64,000 bases of DNA, taken from positions 62,001 through 126,000 of the forward strand of contig NZ_BSDJ01000004.1 in the NCBI RefSeq assembly GCF_027925525.1. The letters run 5' to 3'. This document shows positions 21,396-30,322 of the stretch, piece by piece. Within the stretch, counting starts at the first letter, position 1. Each line of letters starts with the position of its first letter. The position numbers and the translations under genes are program-made. The notes under the pieces are model-generated. The model was not told the origin of the DNA. It was given only the letters and a program-made list of their open reading frames with translations, and made no database searches. The DNA is from Paenibacillus tyrphae (lineage in GTDB: Bacteria; Bacillota; Bacilli; Paenibacillales; NBRC-103111).

Positions 21396-22691
21396 ATGGC
21401 ACAATTCGAACAATATGCACTTCCGACTGAAGGCGAACGCATCACCATCACGAACGGCAAACTGAACGTTCCGAACAATCCGATCATTCCTTTCATCGAA
21501 GGCGACGGCACAGGTCCGGACATTTGGGCGGCTTCCAAGCGCGTATTGGATGCAGCGGTAGAGAAAGCATACAAAGGCGAGAAAAAAATCGCATGGTACG
21601 AAGTTTTTGCAGGCGAGAAAGCCTTCAACAAATACAATAACTGGCTGCCGAGCGATACTTTGACGGCAATCCGCGAATACATCGTAGCGATCAAAGGACC
21701 TCTGACGACGCCAATCGGCGGTGGTATCCGTTCCCTGAACGTTGCGCTTCGCCAAGAGCTGGATCTGTATGTGTGCTCCCGTCCGGTTCGCTACTTCAAA
21801 GGCGTGCCTTCCCCGGTTAAACGTCCGGAGCTGGTAGACATGGTTATTTTCCGTGAAAATACCGAGGATATCTATGCCGGTATCGAATGGGCCGCAGGTT
21901 CCGACGAAGTGAAAAAAGTGCTTGCTTTCCTGCAAAACGAAATGGGCGTGAAAAAAATCCGCTTCCCGGAAACGTCCGGTATCGGAATCAAGCCGGTATC
22001 TTCCGAAGGCTCGAAGCGTCTGATCCGCGCCGCTATCGAATATGCGATCCAGCATAACCGTAAGAGCGTGACCCTGGTACATAAAGGGAACATCATGAAG
22101 TTCACCGAGGGCGCGTTCAAAAACTGGGGCTACGAGCTCGCCGAGCAAGAGTTTGGCGACAAAACGTTCACTTGGGCTCAATACGACAAAATTAAAGAAG
22201 AGCAAGGTGTTGACGCGGCGAACAAAGCGCAAAAAGACGCAGAAGCTGCCGGCAAAATCATCGTAAAAGACGCGATTGCCGACATCGCCCTGCAGCAAGT
22301 GCTTACTCGTCCGACGGACTTCGACGTCATCGCTACGCTCAACCTGAACGGCGACTACCTGTCCGACGCTCTGGCTGCTCAAGTTGGCGGTATCGGTATC
22401 GCTCCAGGTGCAAATATTAACTACGTAACCGGTCATGCGATCTTCGAAGCAACGCATGGTACGGCTCCGAAATACGCAGGTCTCGACGTTGTTAACCCGG
22501 GTTCCGTTATTTTGTCCGGCGTTATGATGCTGGAGCACCTGGGCTGGCTGGAAGCGGCTGACCTGATCTACAAAGGCATGGAAACGGCAATCAACAACAA
22601 AACGGTAACTTACGACTTCGCCCGTCTGATGGAAGGCGCAACCGAAGTGAAGTGCTCCGCGTTTGCCGACGAGATCATCAAGAATTTCTAA
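21396..22691 (+). CDS. icd: NADP-dependent isocitrate dehydrogenase
   Basis: A 431-residue isocitrate dehydrogenase, converting isocitrate to 2-oxoglutarate and CO2. The family segments [56 protein letters not shown] and [30 protein letters not shown] C-terminal sequence are present. Ser and Thr residues around [16 protein letters not shown] occupy the substrate-binding site. AAGGAGG precedes the ATG. It sits between citZ and mdh, but both gaps are long (187 and 290 bp), so separate transcription is possible. Confidence 0.96.
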   Translation: MAQFEQYALPTEGERITITNGKLNVPNNPIIPFIEGDGTGPDIWAASKRVLDAAVEKAYKGEKKIAWYEVFAGEKAFNKYNNWLPSDTLTAIREYIVAIKGPLTTPIGGGIRSLNVALRQELDLYVCSRPVRYFKGVPSPVKRPELVDMVIFRENTEDIYAGIEWAAGSDEVKKVLAFLQNEMGVKKIRFPETSGIGIKPVSSEGSKRLIRAAIEYAIQHNRKSVTLVHKGNIMKFTEGAFKNWGYELAEQEFGDKTFTWAQYDKIKEEQGVDAANKAQKDAEAAGKIIVKDAIADIALQQVLTRPTDFDVIATLNLNGDYLSDALAAQVGGIGIAPGANINYVTGHAIFEATHGTAPKYAGLDVVNPGSVILSGVMMLEHLGWLEAADLIYKGMETAINNKTVTYDFARLMEGATEVKCSAFADEIIKNF

Positions 22692-22692
22692 C

Positions 22693-22877
22693 CCTCCAAA
22701 CCTTCCTTGGTAAGGGAGAGCTTACGAAGCAGTTTTGCTTCGCAAAACTTGGAGGTTTCGCCCCTGGACGACGAAAGTTGTCTGCAGGCAGGATAGAGGC
22801 GCACCCATGAGGCGTCTGAGAATGGAACGCGTTTGTCTGCGGGCGGCCCGGCTGAAGCCAGGCGCCCTCAGACACGC
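22693..22877 (+). repeat. Structured icd-mdh intergenic region
   Basis: A strong hairpin AGTTTTGC-TTC-GCAAAACT (22731-22749) is flanked by CCTCCAA (22693-22699) and TTGGAGG (22749-22755). Further on, GTCTGAG (22814-22820) pairs with CTCAGAC (22867-22873). A second segment, GCGTTTGTCTG (22829-22839), could compete for the same partner. The block is more GC-rich than its flanks and has no ribosome site or coding signature. It may be a terminator-like or attenuator RNA, or a decayed repeat. Confidence 0.5.
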
Positions 22878-22981
22878 TTTCATGCGACTGATAAAGATTA
22901 AGCCGAAGTCATATGCTAATTCCCGAAATTGAAACATAAAATTAATGTGCGATAAAGCACAAACTATGGGAGGAATTGATT

Positions 22982-23923
22982 ATGGCGATCCAACGTAAAA
23001 AAATTACGGTTGTCGGCGCAGGCTTCACAGGTGCGACAACAGCGCTGATGCTGGCGCAAAAAGAACTCGGCGACGTCGTATTGCTGGACATCCCTCAACT
23101 GGAGAACCCGACCAAAGGGAAAGCGCTTGATATGCTCGAAGCTTCCCCGGTGCAAGGGTTTGACGCGAGCATTGTCGGCACGTCCAACTATGACGAGACC
23201 AGCGGTTCCGACATCGTGATTATCACGGCAGGGATTGCCCGCAAACCGGGCATGAGCCGCGACGACCTCGTGAACACGAACGCAGGCATCGTGAAATCCG
23301 TTTGCGAAAACATCAAAAGAACGAGCCCGCAATCGATCGTTCTCATCCTGAGCAACCCGGTAGACGCCATGACGTATGTCGCTTACCAAACGCTCGGCTT
23401 CCCGAAAAACCGCGTCATCGGTCAATCCGGCGTGCTGGATACGGCTCGTTATTGCACGTTCATCGCGCAAGAGCTGAACGTTTCCGTAGAAGACGTGCGC
23501 GGCTTCGTACTCGGGGGGCATGGGGACGACATGGTTCCGCTCGTTCGTTACTCCAATGTTGGCGGAATTCCGATCGAGAAGCTCATTCCGGCTGATCGCA
23601 TCGAAGCAATCGTGAAGCGTACGCGTACCGGCGGCGGCGAGATCGTTAACCTGCTGGGCAACGGCTCCGCTTACTACGCACCGGCTGCTTCCCTCGTGCA
23701 AATGACGGAAGCGATCCTGAAAGACAAAAAACGCGTTCTGCCTTCCATCGCTTTGCTCCAAGGCGAATACGGCTATGACAACCTGTTCATGGGCGTACCG
23801 ACGCTGCTTGGCGGAGACGGCATCGAGAAAATATTCGAGCTGGAGCTGCTTCCGGAAGAGAAAGCGGCACTCGACAAATCCGCAGAATCCGTACGCAACG
23901 TCATCAAAGTCGTTACGGGCTAA
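22982..23923 (+). CDS. mdh: Malate dehydrogenase
   Basis: A 313-residue LDH-like malate dehydrogenase, oxidising malate to oxaloacetate with NAD. The Rossmann motif is [10 protein letters not shown] (glycine pattern GxGxxG), Asp37-region [15 protein letters not shown] binds NAD, and the catalytic His is in [21 protein letters not shown]. The start at 22982 has GGGAGG 8 nt upstream; an in-frame TTG 6 nt earlier is too close to it. A terminator follows. In B. subtilis mdh is followed by phoP-phoR; here that pair lies 23 kb away. Confidence 0.96.
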   Translation: MAIQRKKITVVGAGFTGATTALMLAQKELGDVVLLDIPQLENPTKGKALDMLEASPVQGFDASIVGTSNYDETSGSDIVIITAGIARKPGMSRDDLVNTNAGIVKSVCENIKRTSPQSIVLILSNPVDAMTYVAYQTLGFPKNRVIGQSGVLDTARYCTFIAQELNVSVEDVRGFVLGGHGDDMVPLVRYSNVGGIPIEKLIPADRIEAIVKRTRTGGGEIVNLLGNGSAYYAPAASLVQMTEAILKDKKRVLPSIALLQGEYGYDNLFMGVPTLLGGDGIEKIFELELLPEEKAALDKSAESVRNVIKVVTG

Positions 23924-23944
23924 TCGCATATTATCGGTGCGAAG

Positions 23945-23990
23945 AAAGACCAGTTTTCGCCGAAAAGGCCGAAGCTGGTCTTTTTTTTAT
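23945..23990 (+). terminator. Intrinsic terminator after mdh
   Basis: AAGACCAG (23946-23953) pairs with CTGGTCTT (23975-23982), with an inner TTTTCG/CGAAAA pairing, followed by a run of T. It closes the citZ-icd-mdh region. Confidence 0.85.
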
Positions 23991-24036
23991 TTCCTTTTTC
24001 TTCAGCGGAGCTCGTGAAAAACTGCCGATCAAGGGA

Positions 24037-24065
24037 TTGAAAGCCACGGCAATCCATGGTACGAT
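24037..24065 (+). promoter_or_regulatory. Promoter of the tetR-RND operon
   Basis: TTGAAA (24037-24042), a 17-bp spacer and TACGAT (24060-24065) form a good sigma-A promoter. Transcription would start near 24072, inside the palindromic operator. Confidence 0.75.
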
Positions 24066-24070
24066 ACAAA

Positions 24071-24090
24071 ATGACTGACGAATCAGTCAT
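24071..24090. promoter_or_regulatory. TetR-type operator palindrome
   Basis: ATGACTGA-CGAA-TCAGTCAT is a perfect inverted repeat of 8-bp arms placed over the expected transcription start and 50 bp before the tetR start. Binding of the encoded repressor here would block its own operon (inference). Confidence 0.8.
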
Positions 24091-24140
24091 AATGTTAGGA
24101 CCTGCTATGAGGAGGGTCCCCAAGGGAGGAGAATTCACCG

Positions 24141-24740
24141 TTGGCCGTAGAGAAGAGAGACAAAATCGTCGAGTCGGCGCTGAAGCTTTTTGAGCAAAAA
24201 GGGTACCACAGCACCAAAGTGTCGGACATTGTGAAGGATGCCGGCATGGCGCAGGGCACGTTTTATCTTTATTTTAAAAGCAAGGAAGACTTGTTCCGCA
24301 GCGTGGCGGAGGAATGCTTGAAGGAAATCGTCGTCGCGCTCGAACCGGAATCGCTGGACCCTCGCGAACTGCACAACGACAAGATGCACGACCGTTTGAT
24401 CCGGCAAACGTTGACCATTTATTACCAGAATCGGACCATACTGAACATTTTGAAGCGGCATGGCGCCGCCTCTCCGGAAATAGCGGACATCTCGAAGCAG
24501 TTTTACGGCAATGTTTGCGAGGTTGTTAAGGACATGTTCAAGCACTTCAATGTTTATCCCGGATATACGGAAGAGCAGCTGGAAATGACCGCTTATGCCG
24601 AGATCGGGATGCTGGAGATGGTCGCTTACCAGTGGTTCATCGAAAAAGGATACGGTCTGGAAAAGCTTGACCCGCTTGCCGAGGTGCTCGTCGGGATCAA
24701 CGTCAACTGCCTGCCGGAAACGGATGTGAACGAAGAATGA
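24141..24740 (+). CDS. TetR-family repressor of the adjoining RND exporter
   Basis: A 199-residue TetR protein. The N-terminal helix-turn-helix is canonical (KIVESALKLFEQKGYHSTKVSDIVKDAGMAQGTFYLYFKSKEDLF, about 7-51), followed by an all-helical ligand and dimer domain. The start is TTG at 24141, with AAGGGAGGAG upstream. A perfect palindrome overlies its promoter. Its stop overlaps the exporter start by 4 nt (ATGA), so repressor and pump are made together and probably self-limit until a ligand, perhaps the pump substrate, binds (inference). Confidence 0.9.
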   Translation: MAVEKRDKIVESALKLFEQKGYHSTKVSDIVKDAGMAQGTFYLYFKSKEDLFRSVAEECLKEIVVALEPESLDPRELHNDKMHDRLIRQTLTIYYQNRTILNILKRHGAASPEIADISKQFYGNVCEVVKDMFKHFNVYPGYTEEQLEMTAYAEIGMLEMVAYQWFIEKGYGLEKLDPLAEVLVGINVNCLPETDVNEE

Positions 24741-27700
24741 TCGCGATGCTGCTGAAATACCGCAAGGTGACGCTGCTGTTTTTCGTGATGGCGGTCGTGC
24801 TCGGGGTGTTCAATATTTTCACCTTGAAGCAGAGGGAGAATCCCGAGGTCGAGATCACGTATGCGATGGTGAAAACCGTCTATCCGGGGGCCTCGCCGGA
24901 AAAGGTAGAGCAGTTCGTCACCCGTCCGCTGGAGGATAAAATTAAGGAAATCAGCGGCATCAAGGTTCTCAGCTCCACTTCGGCCGCCAATGTGTCAGTC
25001 ATTCAAGTCGAGCTGAAGTCGGACACGGATATCCGCAGGGCATGGGACTCACTGCGCCAGAAGGTGCAGTCCGCGCAAGACGACCTGCCGGAAGGCGCGC
25101 ACCAGCCGGAAGTGAACGACGATCTGAGCAAAATTGCGGCGCAAATTTTGCATTTTGTCGTGGAGACGCCGGAGGAGCTGGAGTCGCTACGGACGACGAT
25201 GGACTCATGGAAGAAGCAGCTTGCAACTGTCCCCGGCGTAAGCAACGTCGAGGTCGTCGGCCTGCCCGAGCAAGAAGTGGCGATCACGCTCGATACCGAA
25301 AAGCTGGATACGCTCAGGCTGCCATGGGGTATCGTGGCTCAATCGCTGAAAAATAAGCATGATCGGGTGCCGCTCGGTACGGTCGACAAGGGCGCCAAGC
25401 AGTATTACGTCAATATGGGTGGCGAATGGAAGTCCGCCGAGGATATCGCGAATACGGAGCTTCTGGGTCTGCCTCCCGGCAGCGCGCTGAAGATCAAGGA
25501 CGTCGCCGACGTCAAGCTGCGGCCGAAGAAAAAAGAAGTATCCATCTTACATAACGGAAAGCCTGTCCTCGACCTGGTCATCAATTCGGAGAAAGGCACG
25601 GATGTCCCGTCGCTGCAGAAGCGCATCGACAAGAAGGTCGCGGAGCTGGGGCCGAAGCTGCCGGCTAATGTGAGGATCGAGTCGCTGTTTACGCAAAAGG
25701 AAAGTCTCGACCATCTGTTCAACGAGCTGGGCAGAGAGCTGCTGATGGGGATTATTTCGGTTATCGTTGTCTGCTCTCTCGGACTAACGTTCGGCACTTC
25801 GCTGATCGTGGCCTTGGCCATTCCGGTGTCCATTACGATCGGTTTTATTCCCGTCGAAACGGTGGGGATCGATCTGAATCAGATTACGATCGTCGCGCTC
25901 GTCATCGTGCTTGGAATTCTCGTCGACGACGCCATCGTCGTGAACGACAATATTCAGCGCCGCTTGCAGCTGGGCGACGATCCGGCTACGGCCTCGCTGG
26001 AGGGAAGCCGTGATGTCGCCATTTCGATTCTGACGGCGACGATTGCGACGGCTGCCGCGTTTTTGCCGTTGTTTTTCCTGCAGGGCAACATCGGCAGCTT
26101 CATTCGCCCGCTTCCTGTTGTCATTTCGTTGTCCCTTGCGGCTTCCATGGCGATGTCGCTGACCATTGTTCCGATTTTCCGCCAATGGGTGGGCGAGCGG
26201 CGGCTTCGCCGCAAAGGCTCTAAGGCCGAGCCGACCAAAGGTGCGGGGGCGGCGTCCGGAAGCGAAGGGACGGAAACTCCGGGTCTGCTGGGCAAGCCGA
26301 TCGCAAGGCTGAGTGCCTTTTACGGCAAGCAGATTCACCGCTTCTTGCGGCGTCCGCTGCTGACCGGGCTCGCTGCGCTGCTGCTGGGCACCTCCGCTTT
26401 CGGATTGATGCCGCTGCTTGGGGTGCAGTATTTCCCGCCTGCGGAGAAGGAAGAGATGCTCATCGACTTCAAGCTTCCGTCCGGACGTCAGTTTGCCGAA
26501 ACGGAGTTTACGATCCGCAAAGCGGCGGCATGGATGGAAGAGCAGCCGGGCGTGCGCTTTGTCTCGGCTTATGCCGGACGGACGGCTCCGCATTTTTATT
26601 ACACGGAAGCGGATCAGACGGGCATCTCGATCGGACAGCTGTTCGTTAAGGTCGATATGAAGCAGTTGAATACGAAAGCCGCCGTCGTGCAGTGGCGGGA
26701 GCAGCTCAAGGCGATGTTCCCCTCCGATGTGGAGATTACGCCGCGCGAGCTGGAGCAAGGACCGCCTGTCGGCGCGCCGATCGCCCTGCGCATCAGCGGC
26801 AGCGAACTGTCGGAGCTTCGCCAGATTTCGGCGGACGTTCAAGCGATGCTGAAAGAAATCCCGGGTACGATCAGCGTAAGCGACGATGTCGGAGAGGTTA
26901 TGAACACCTATGAGGTGGAACCCGACCCGGCGAAGTTGAGTCTATTCGGCGTGAATGAGAAAGATCTTTCCACGACGCTCAGAATGGCAACCGAAGGGCT
27001 GGAAGTGTCGGAGATGCAGAAAGGCGAAGATCTGATCGACGTGACTCTATACGCGAAGATGCGTTCTGCCGACCCGGTGGAGACGATGAAGAAAATGTAC
27101 GTCTCGACGCAAAAAGGCGGCACGGTTCAAATGCGCGAGCTGGGAGATATCCGCACCAGCCAAATGATCAGGTCGATTCATCACCGCGACCAGACCCGGA
27201 CGATTACCGTGCGCAGCTATACGCAGGACCGGCTGGCGGACGATATTGTGAAGGATCTGCATGCCAAGCTGGGAAGCTACAATGTTCCTGCAGGCTACTC
27301 GATTCAGTTCGGCGGCGAAAACGAGGAGCGTAACGAAGCGTTTGCCTCCATCGGAAAGCTGTCGGTCATCGTGATTTTGCTGATTTACATCATTATGGTC
27401 ATGCAGTTTTACTCGCTGTCGATTCCGCTGCTGATTCTCTCGACCGTCTATTTGGCGGCAGGCGGCGCGATCATCGGTCTGTTCCTTTCCGGTTCGCCGA
27501 TCGGCTTCATGGCGCTCATGGGGCTCGTCAGCTTGGCGGGCATCGTAGTGCGGAACGGGATCATTCTGATCGAATTTATCGAGCAGGCGCGCGAACGCGG
27601 ACTGCCTTTGTACGAAGCGGTAGCGGAAGCGGGGAAAGCGCGGCTCCGGCCGATTCTGCTGACGACGGCCACGGCCATCGGCGGGTTGCTGCCGATGACG

Positions 27701-27862
27701 ATTATGGGCGGGAATTTGTGGCGCCCGATGGGAATTACGATTATTTCCGGTCTGCTGTATTCAACCATGCTTACGCTGATCGTCGTTCCGTCGCTGTTTG
27801 TCATTTTACAGAAGTGGCGCGACAAACGCTCGGCGAAAGCGGGTAAAGCGGTCCATTCGTAA
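24737..27862 (+). CDS. RND-family efflux permease (SwrC/AcrB-like)
   Basis: A 1,041-residue resistance-nodulation-division transporter with two halves, each having one N-terminal helix, a large external loop (about 30-330 and 560-840) and further membrane helices. Helix 4 holds the proton-relay aspartates in GILVDDAIVVNDNIQRRLQ. A Gly/Ala/Thr-rich cytosolic insert lies between the halves (about 490-520). Gram-positive relatives include B. subtilis SwrC (surfactin resistance). No adaptor or outer-membrane partner gene is present, as expected for a single-membrane cell. Substrate unknown; likely an amphiphile, lipid or antibiotic. Confidence 0.93.
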   Translation: MIAMLLKYRKVTLLFFVMAVVLGVFNIFTLKQRENPEVEITYAMVKTVYPGASPEKVEQFVTRPLEDKIKEISGIKVLSSTSAANVSVIQVELKSDTDIRRAWDSLRQKVQSAQDDLPEGAHQPEVNDDLSKIAAQILHFVVETPEELESLRTTMDSWKKQLATVPGVSNVEVVGLPEQEVAITLDTEKLDTLRLPWGIVAQSLKNKHDRVPLGTVDKGAKQYYVNMGGEWKSAEDIANTELLGLPPGSALKIKDVADVKLRPKKKEVSILHNGKPVLDLVINSEKGTDVPSLQKRIDKKVAELGPKLPANVRIESLFTQKESLDHLFNELGRELLMGIISVIVVCSLGLTFGTSLIVALAIPVSITIGFIPVETVGIDLNQITIVALVIVLGILVDDAIVVNDNIQRRLQLGDDPATASLEGSRDVAISILTATIATAAAFLPLFFLQGNIGSFIRPLPVVISLSLAASMAMSLTIVPIFRQWVGERRLRRKGSKAEPTKGAGAASGSEGTETPGLLGKPIARLSAFYGKQIHRFLRRPLLTGLAALLLGTSAFGLMPLLGVQYFPPAEKEEMLIDFKLPSGRQFAETEFTIRKAAAWMEEQPGVRFVSAYAGRTAPHFYYTEADQTGISIGQLFVKVDMKQLNTKAAVVQWREQLKAMFPSDVEITPRELEQGPPVGAPIALRISGSELSELRQISADVQAMLKEIPGTISVSDDVGEVMNTYEVEPDPAKLSLFGVNEKDLSTTLRMATEGLEVSEMQKGEDLIDVTLYAKMRSADPVETMKKMYVSTQKGGTVQMRELGDIRTSQMIRSIHHRDQTRTITVRSYTQDRLADDIVKDLHAKLGSYNVPAGYSIQFGGENEERNEAFASIGKLSVIVILLIYIIMVMQFYSLSIPLLILSTVYLAAGGAIIGLFLSGSPIGFMALMGLVSLAGIVVRNGIILIEFIEQARERGLPLYEAVAEAGKARLRPILLTTATAIGGLLPMTIMGGNLWRPMGITIISGLLYSTMLTLIVVPSLFVILQKWRDKRSAKAGKAVHS

Positions 27863-27949
27863 GCCTGGGTAGCATTTGCTTAGGAAGCTCATAGTCTTGT
27901 ATACTAGGGGAGAGAGAAAACGAGGTTGAATAGGGAGGGTCCCGGGATT

Positions 27950-28375
27950 ATGCAGCAAGTGTTTTTGTATTTACATGTGCTCGGCGCCATTTTGATGGGC
28001 TTTTATCTCATGCTGCCGTTTTTGGCGATGCGGGTGGAGGCATTGCAATCGGGAACGGCGCAGTTCGGTTTCTTGAATGTGCTGTTTGCCGCCAACCGTG
28101 CGGGGCAACTGGCGCTCGTGATCGCATTTTTGTCGGGCGGTTATCTGGTCAGCAAGGCGCCATATTCGGTGCTGTGGATGGTGCTGGCGGTCGTGCTGTT
28201 CCTCGCGATCGGGGCGCTGACAGGCATTCTCGGCAGCAAAATGCGCAAGGCGCTGCAAGATCCGTCCGGCGGAAACATCAAGGCTCACATTGGCTCCATC
28301 AAGTCGCTTAGCGTGATCAACGGCATCATCTTCTTTCTTGTCGTTACGCTGATGAAGTTCCCATATGCATTTTAA
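27950..28375 (+). CDS. Four-helix membrane protein of unknown function
   Basis: A 141-residue integral membrane protein with predicted helices at about 6-25, 45-62, 70-90 and 118-136. The ATG at 27950 follows AGGGAGGG by about 10 nt; an upstream in-frame TTG lies before that ribosome site. The first helix, LHVLGAILMGFYLMLPFLAM, resembles copper-resistance or cytochrome-like four-helix membrane proteins in general character. I see no defining motif. It follows the RND gene by 87 bp and ends at a shared terminator. Confidence 0.75.
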   Translation: MQQVFLYLHVLGAILMGFYLMLPFLAMRVEALQSGTAQFGFLNVLFAANRAGQLALVIAFLSGGYLVSKAPYSVLWMVLAVVLFLAIGALTGILGSKMRKALQDPSGGNIKAHIGSIKSLSVINGIIFFLVVTLMKFPYAF

Positions 28376-28390
28376 TTCAGATTAGAGTGG

Positions 28391-28424
28391 AAAAGGCCGG
28401 GGTAACAACTCCGGCCTTTTTTGT
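28391..28424. terminator. Terminator between the membrane protein gene and serS
   Basis: AAAAGGCCGG (28391-28400) pairs with CCGGCCTTTT (28411-28420), followed by TTTTG. The A-run on the left arm would serve as a U-tract on the minus strand, so it may act in both directions for the converging genes. Confidence 0.85.
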
Positions 28425-29713
28425 TATTCTTCGGACGGAGGGAGCAGCAGCTCCAAGCCGTTCATATACGGGCGCAGCGCTGGCGGAATGCGGATCGAAC
28501 CGTCCTCGGCCTGGTGGTTTTCCAGCAGGGGGATTAGGATTCTCGGCGATGCGACGGCCGTATTGTTGAGCGTATGGCAGTAGCGCAGCTTGCCGCCCGA
28601 ATCGCGATACCGAATGTTCGAACGGCGCGCCTGGAAGTCGAGCAGGTGGGACGACGAATGGGTTTCGCCGTAGGCTTGACGGCTCGGCATCCAAGTTTCG
28701 ATGTCGTACTGCATATACGTTTTTTGCGACATATCGCCGGTACAGACGGCCATGACCCGGTAGGGCAGCTCCAGCAGCTGCAAAAGCTCTTCCGCGTTGC
28801 TCGTGATGGCTTCCAGTAGCGGCTCGGAACGGTCAAGCTCGGCTTCGCACACGATAACCTGCTCCACTTTGGAAAATTGATGCACGCGGTATAAGCCGTG
28901 CACGTCTTTGCCTGCCGAGCCGACCTCGCTTCGAAAACACGGCGAGACGGCGGCAAGCATGAGCGGCTCGCGGACATCGACCACCTCATGGCTGTAATAC
29001 GAAACAAGCGGCACCTCCGAGGTGCCGACCAGCCACTTGTCCTCGTCCGCGATCCGGTACACCTGATCTTGGCCGAAGGGAAAGTAGCCCGTATGGGTCA
29101 AGGCATCCGCGCGTACGAGCAGCGGAACCTCCATGAGCGTAAAGCCCCGGCTTAGCAGCATATCCACCGCAAGCTGCTGAACGGCGCGGTGCAGCAGCGC
29201 TCCGGGCCCCCGCAGGTAATAGTTCCGGGTTCCGGCTGTCTTGACGCCGCGCGGGATGTCGATCATCCGGTGAAGCTCGCCAAGGGCTACGTGGTCTTTG
29301 GGCTTGAAAGCGAACACGGGCGGCGTTCCGGTACGCCGAATTTCAATATTGTCGACATCCGAACGTCCGACAGGCGTGTCGGGAGATACGACGTTCGGGA
29401 TGCGGAGCATCAGTTGATCGAATTGCCGCTGCGCCTCGGCCAGCTGCGGTTCGGTCTCCGCCAAGCGGCTTCCCAGCTCCTTCACGTTACGTTTCAACGG
29501 CTCGGCTTCTTTATGGCCTCCCGTACGAACGAGTGTACCGATTTCCTCCGACAGCTTGTTTCGGGCATGTCGCAGCTTCTCGGTCTCTTGAAGCAGATTT
29601 CGCTTCTTCTCGTCCCAGGCGAGCAGCTCGGCGACGGAAACGGCGATTCCTTTTTGATCGGCGACCGTTTGTACCCTCTCGTGATTTTGGCGAATCCAGT
29701 GAATGTCCAGCAT
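28424..29713 (-). CDS. serS: Seryl-tRNA synthetase
   Basis: A 429-residue class II synthetase charging tRNA-Ser. The N-terminal antiparallel coiled-coil arm (about 30-100) grips the long variable arm of tRNA-Ser. Catalytic motif 2 is CFRSEVGSAGKDVHGLYRVHQFSKVEQ. Motif 3 is in the C-terminal TAVASPRILIPLLENHQAEDGSIRIPPALRPY region. Start at 29713 (MLDIHWIRQNHERVQ), with AAAAGGAG 9 nt before it; the open frame further upstream is the T-box terminator. The gene is controlled by a T-box leader. Confidence 0.97.
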   Translation of the reverse strand: MLDIHWIRQNHERVQTVADQKGIAVSVAELLAWDEKKRNLLQETEKLRHARNKLSEEIGTLVRTGGHKEAEPLKRNVKELGSRLAETEPQLAEAQRQFDQLMLRIPNVVSPDTPVGRSDVDNIEIRRTGTPPVFAFKPKDHVALGELHRMIDIPRGVKTAGTRNYYLRGPGALLHRAVQQLAVDMLLSRGFTLMEVPLLVRADALTHTGYFPFGQDQVYRIADEDKWLVGTSEVPLVSYYSHEVVDVREPLMLAAVSPCFRSEVGSAGKDVHGLYRVHQFSKVEQVIVCEAELDRSEPLLEAITSNAEELLQLLELPYRVMAVCTGDMSQKTYMQYDIETWMPSRQAYGETHSSSHLLDFQARRSNIRYRDSGGKLRYCHTLNNTAVASPRILIPLLENHQAEDGSIRIPPALRPYMNGLELLLPPSEE

Positions 29714-29946
29714 GTGGTACCGCTCCTTTTTTCGGAAAATGACAAAAAGCGCCCTATATCCTTTTGGGACGAGGAGCGCTTGTCTCGCGGTGCCACCCAA
29801 CTTGACCGGACAGCATGGCGGTCCGATCCGCTTTGGTTCCGCGTTAACGGGCGGGCCCGGTTCACTTGAGGGACGGTATCGGTCCCTTTAACGAGAACGC
29901 CTCCGAGTTGGATGCTCTTCATAGGCAAATGGTCGATCATTCAATT
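29714..29946 (-). ncRNA. T-box leader of serS
   Basis: About 230 nt of untranslated leader carry the conserved T-box block GGGTGGCACCGCGAG (minus strand, near 29801-29787). Next comes an intrinsic terminator formed by AGCGCTCCT and AGGGCGCTTTTT just before the ribosome site. T-box leaders bind uncharged tRNA through a specifier codon and the NCCA end, and then switch to the antiterminator; by position this one should read tRNA-Ser. I could not place the specifier codon with certainty by eye. Confidence 0.9.
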
Positions 29947-29952
29947 TGTTGT

Positions 29953-29981
29953 AGTATAGCTTATTCGGGCAAAGGATTCAA
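29953..29981 (-). promoter_or_regulatory. Promoter of serS
   Basis: On the minus strand TTGAAT (29981-29976), a 17-bp spacer and TATACT (29958-29953) form a good sigma-A promoter. The predicted start near 29946 fits the T-box leader length. Confidence 0.8.
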
Positions 29982-30034
29982 GTGCAGGGCAGCGAGGCGA
30001 TGGAATCGCGGGGTCACTTCCGGCCTGTTCTGGA

Positions 30035-30063
30035 TTGACCGGTCACTGCCGTTCTTGTACAAT
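30035..30063 (+). promoter_or_regulatory. Strong promoter of the 30070-30250 transcription unit
   Basis: TTGACC (30035-30040), a 17-bp spacer and TACAAT (30058-30063) are near consensus. The site is divergent from the serS promoter and no gene starts within the next 250 nt. Confidence 0.75.
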
Positions 30064-30069
30064 CAGGAT

Positions 30070-30250
30070 AGAGATGCAGGAAAGGGGAATTTTTTCCGAT
30101 GGCAGGCACTTTGTAATGGTTGACGAACCGGATAGCGCACGATCCCGATCGGTTTAACGGGAGAGGTGTGCCTGTCTGTCACCATTACAGGGACGCTATG
30201 GGAACGAGCCCGACACCCGGCAAGCGGATACCTTATGGTATCCGCTTTTT
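30070..30250 (+). ncRNA. Unidentified structured RNA or leader between serS and the SDR gene
   Basis: From a near-consensus promoter to a strong intrinsic terminator (AGCGGATACC-TTAT-GGTATCCGCT followed by T's, 30223-30250) lies about 180 nt without a credible gene. TGTAATGGT (30112-30120) and ACCATTACA (30181-30189) form a perfect 9-bp closing helix around a GC-rich internal domain. A GGAA-TTTT-TTCC hairpin lies at 30086-30097. This is the layout of a small RNA or of a riboswitch-type attenuator for the SDR gene at 30323. It does not match the T-box, S-box, TPP, glycine, M-box, ZTP, cobalamin or SRP RNA signatures as I know them. Confidence 0.6.
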
Positions 30251-30322
30251 TAGTTCAGCCGGGAATAGTTGCATCTCCGGCAGCTCACACCGCCGCGTCT
30301 CCATCTACAGGAGGATGATCGT

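Noticed and set aside
22735..22932. A 65-codon frame between icd and mdh
   Set aside because: No ribosome site, Arg-rich composition typical of chance frames, and it runs through obvious inverted repeats.
30098..30162. Very short ORFs (5 and 13 codons) in the unit at 30070-30250 as leader peptides
   Set aside because: The first has only a distant purine stretch and the second no ribosome site; codon content gives no clear attenuation logic. Kept as an RNA candidate instead.
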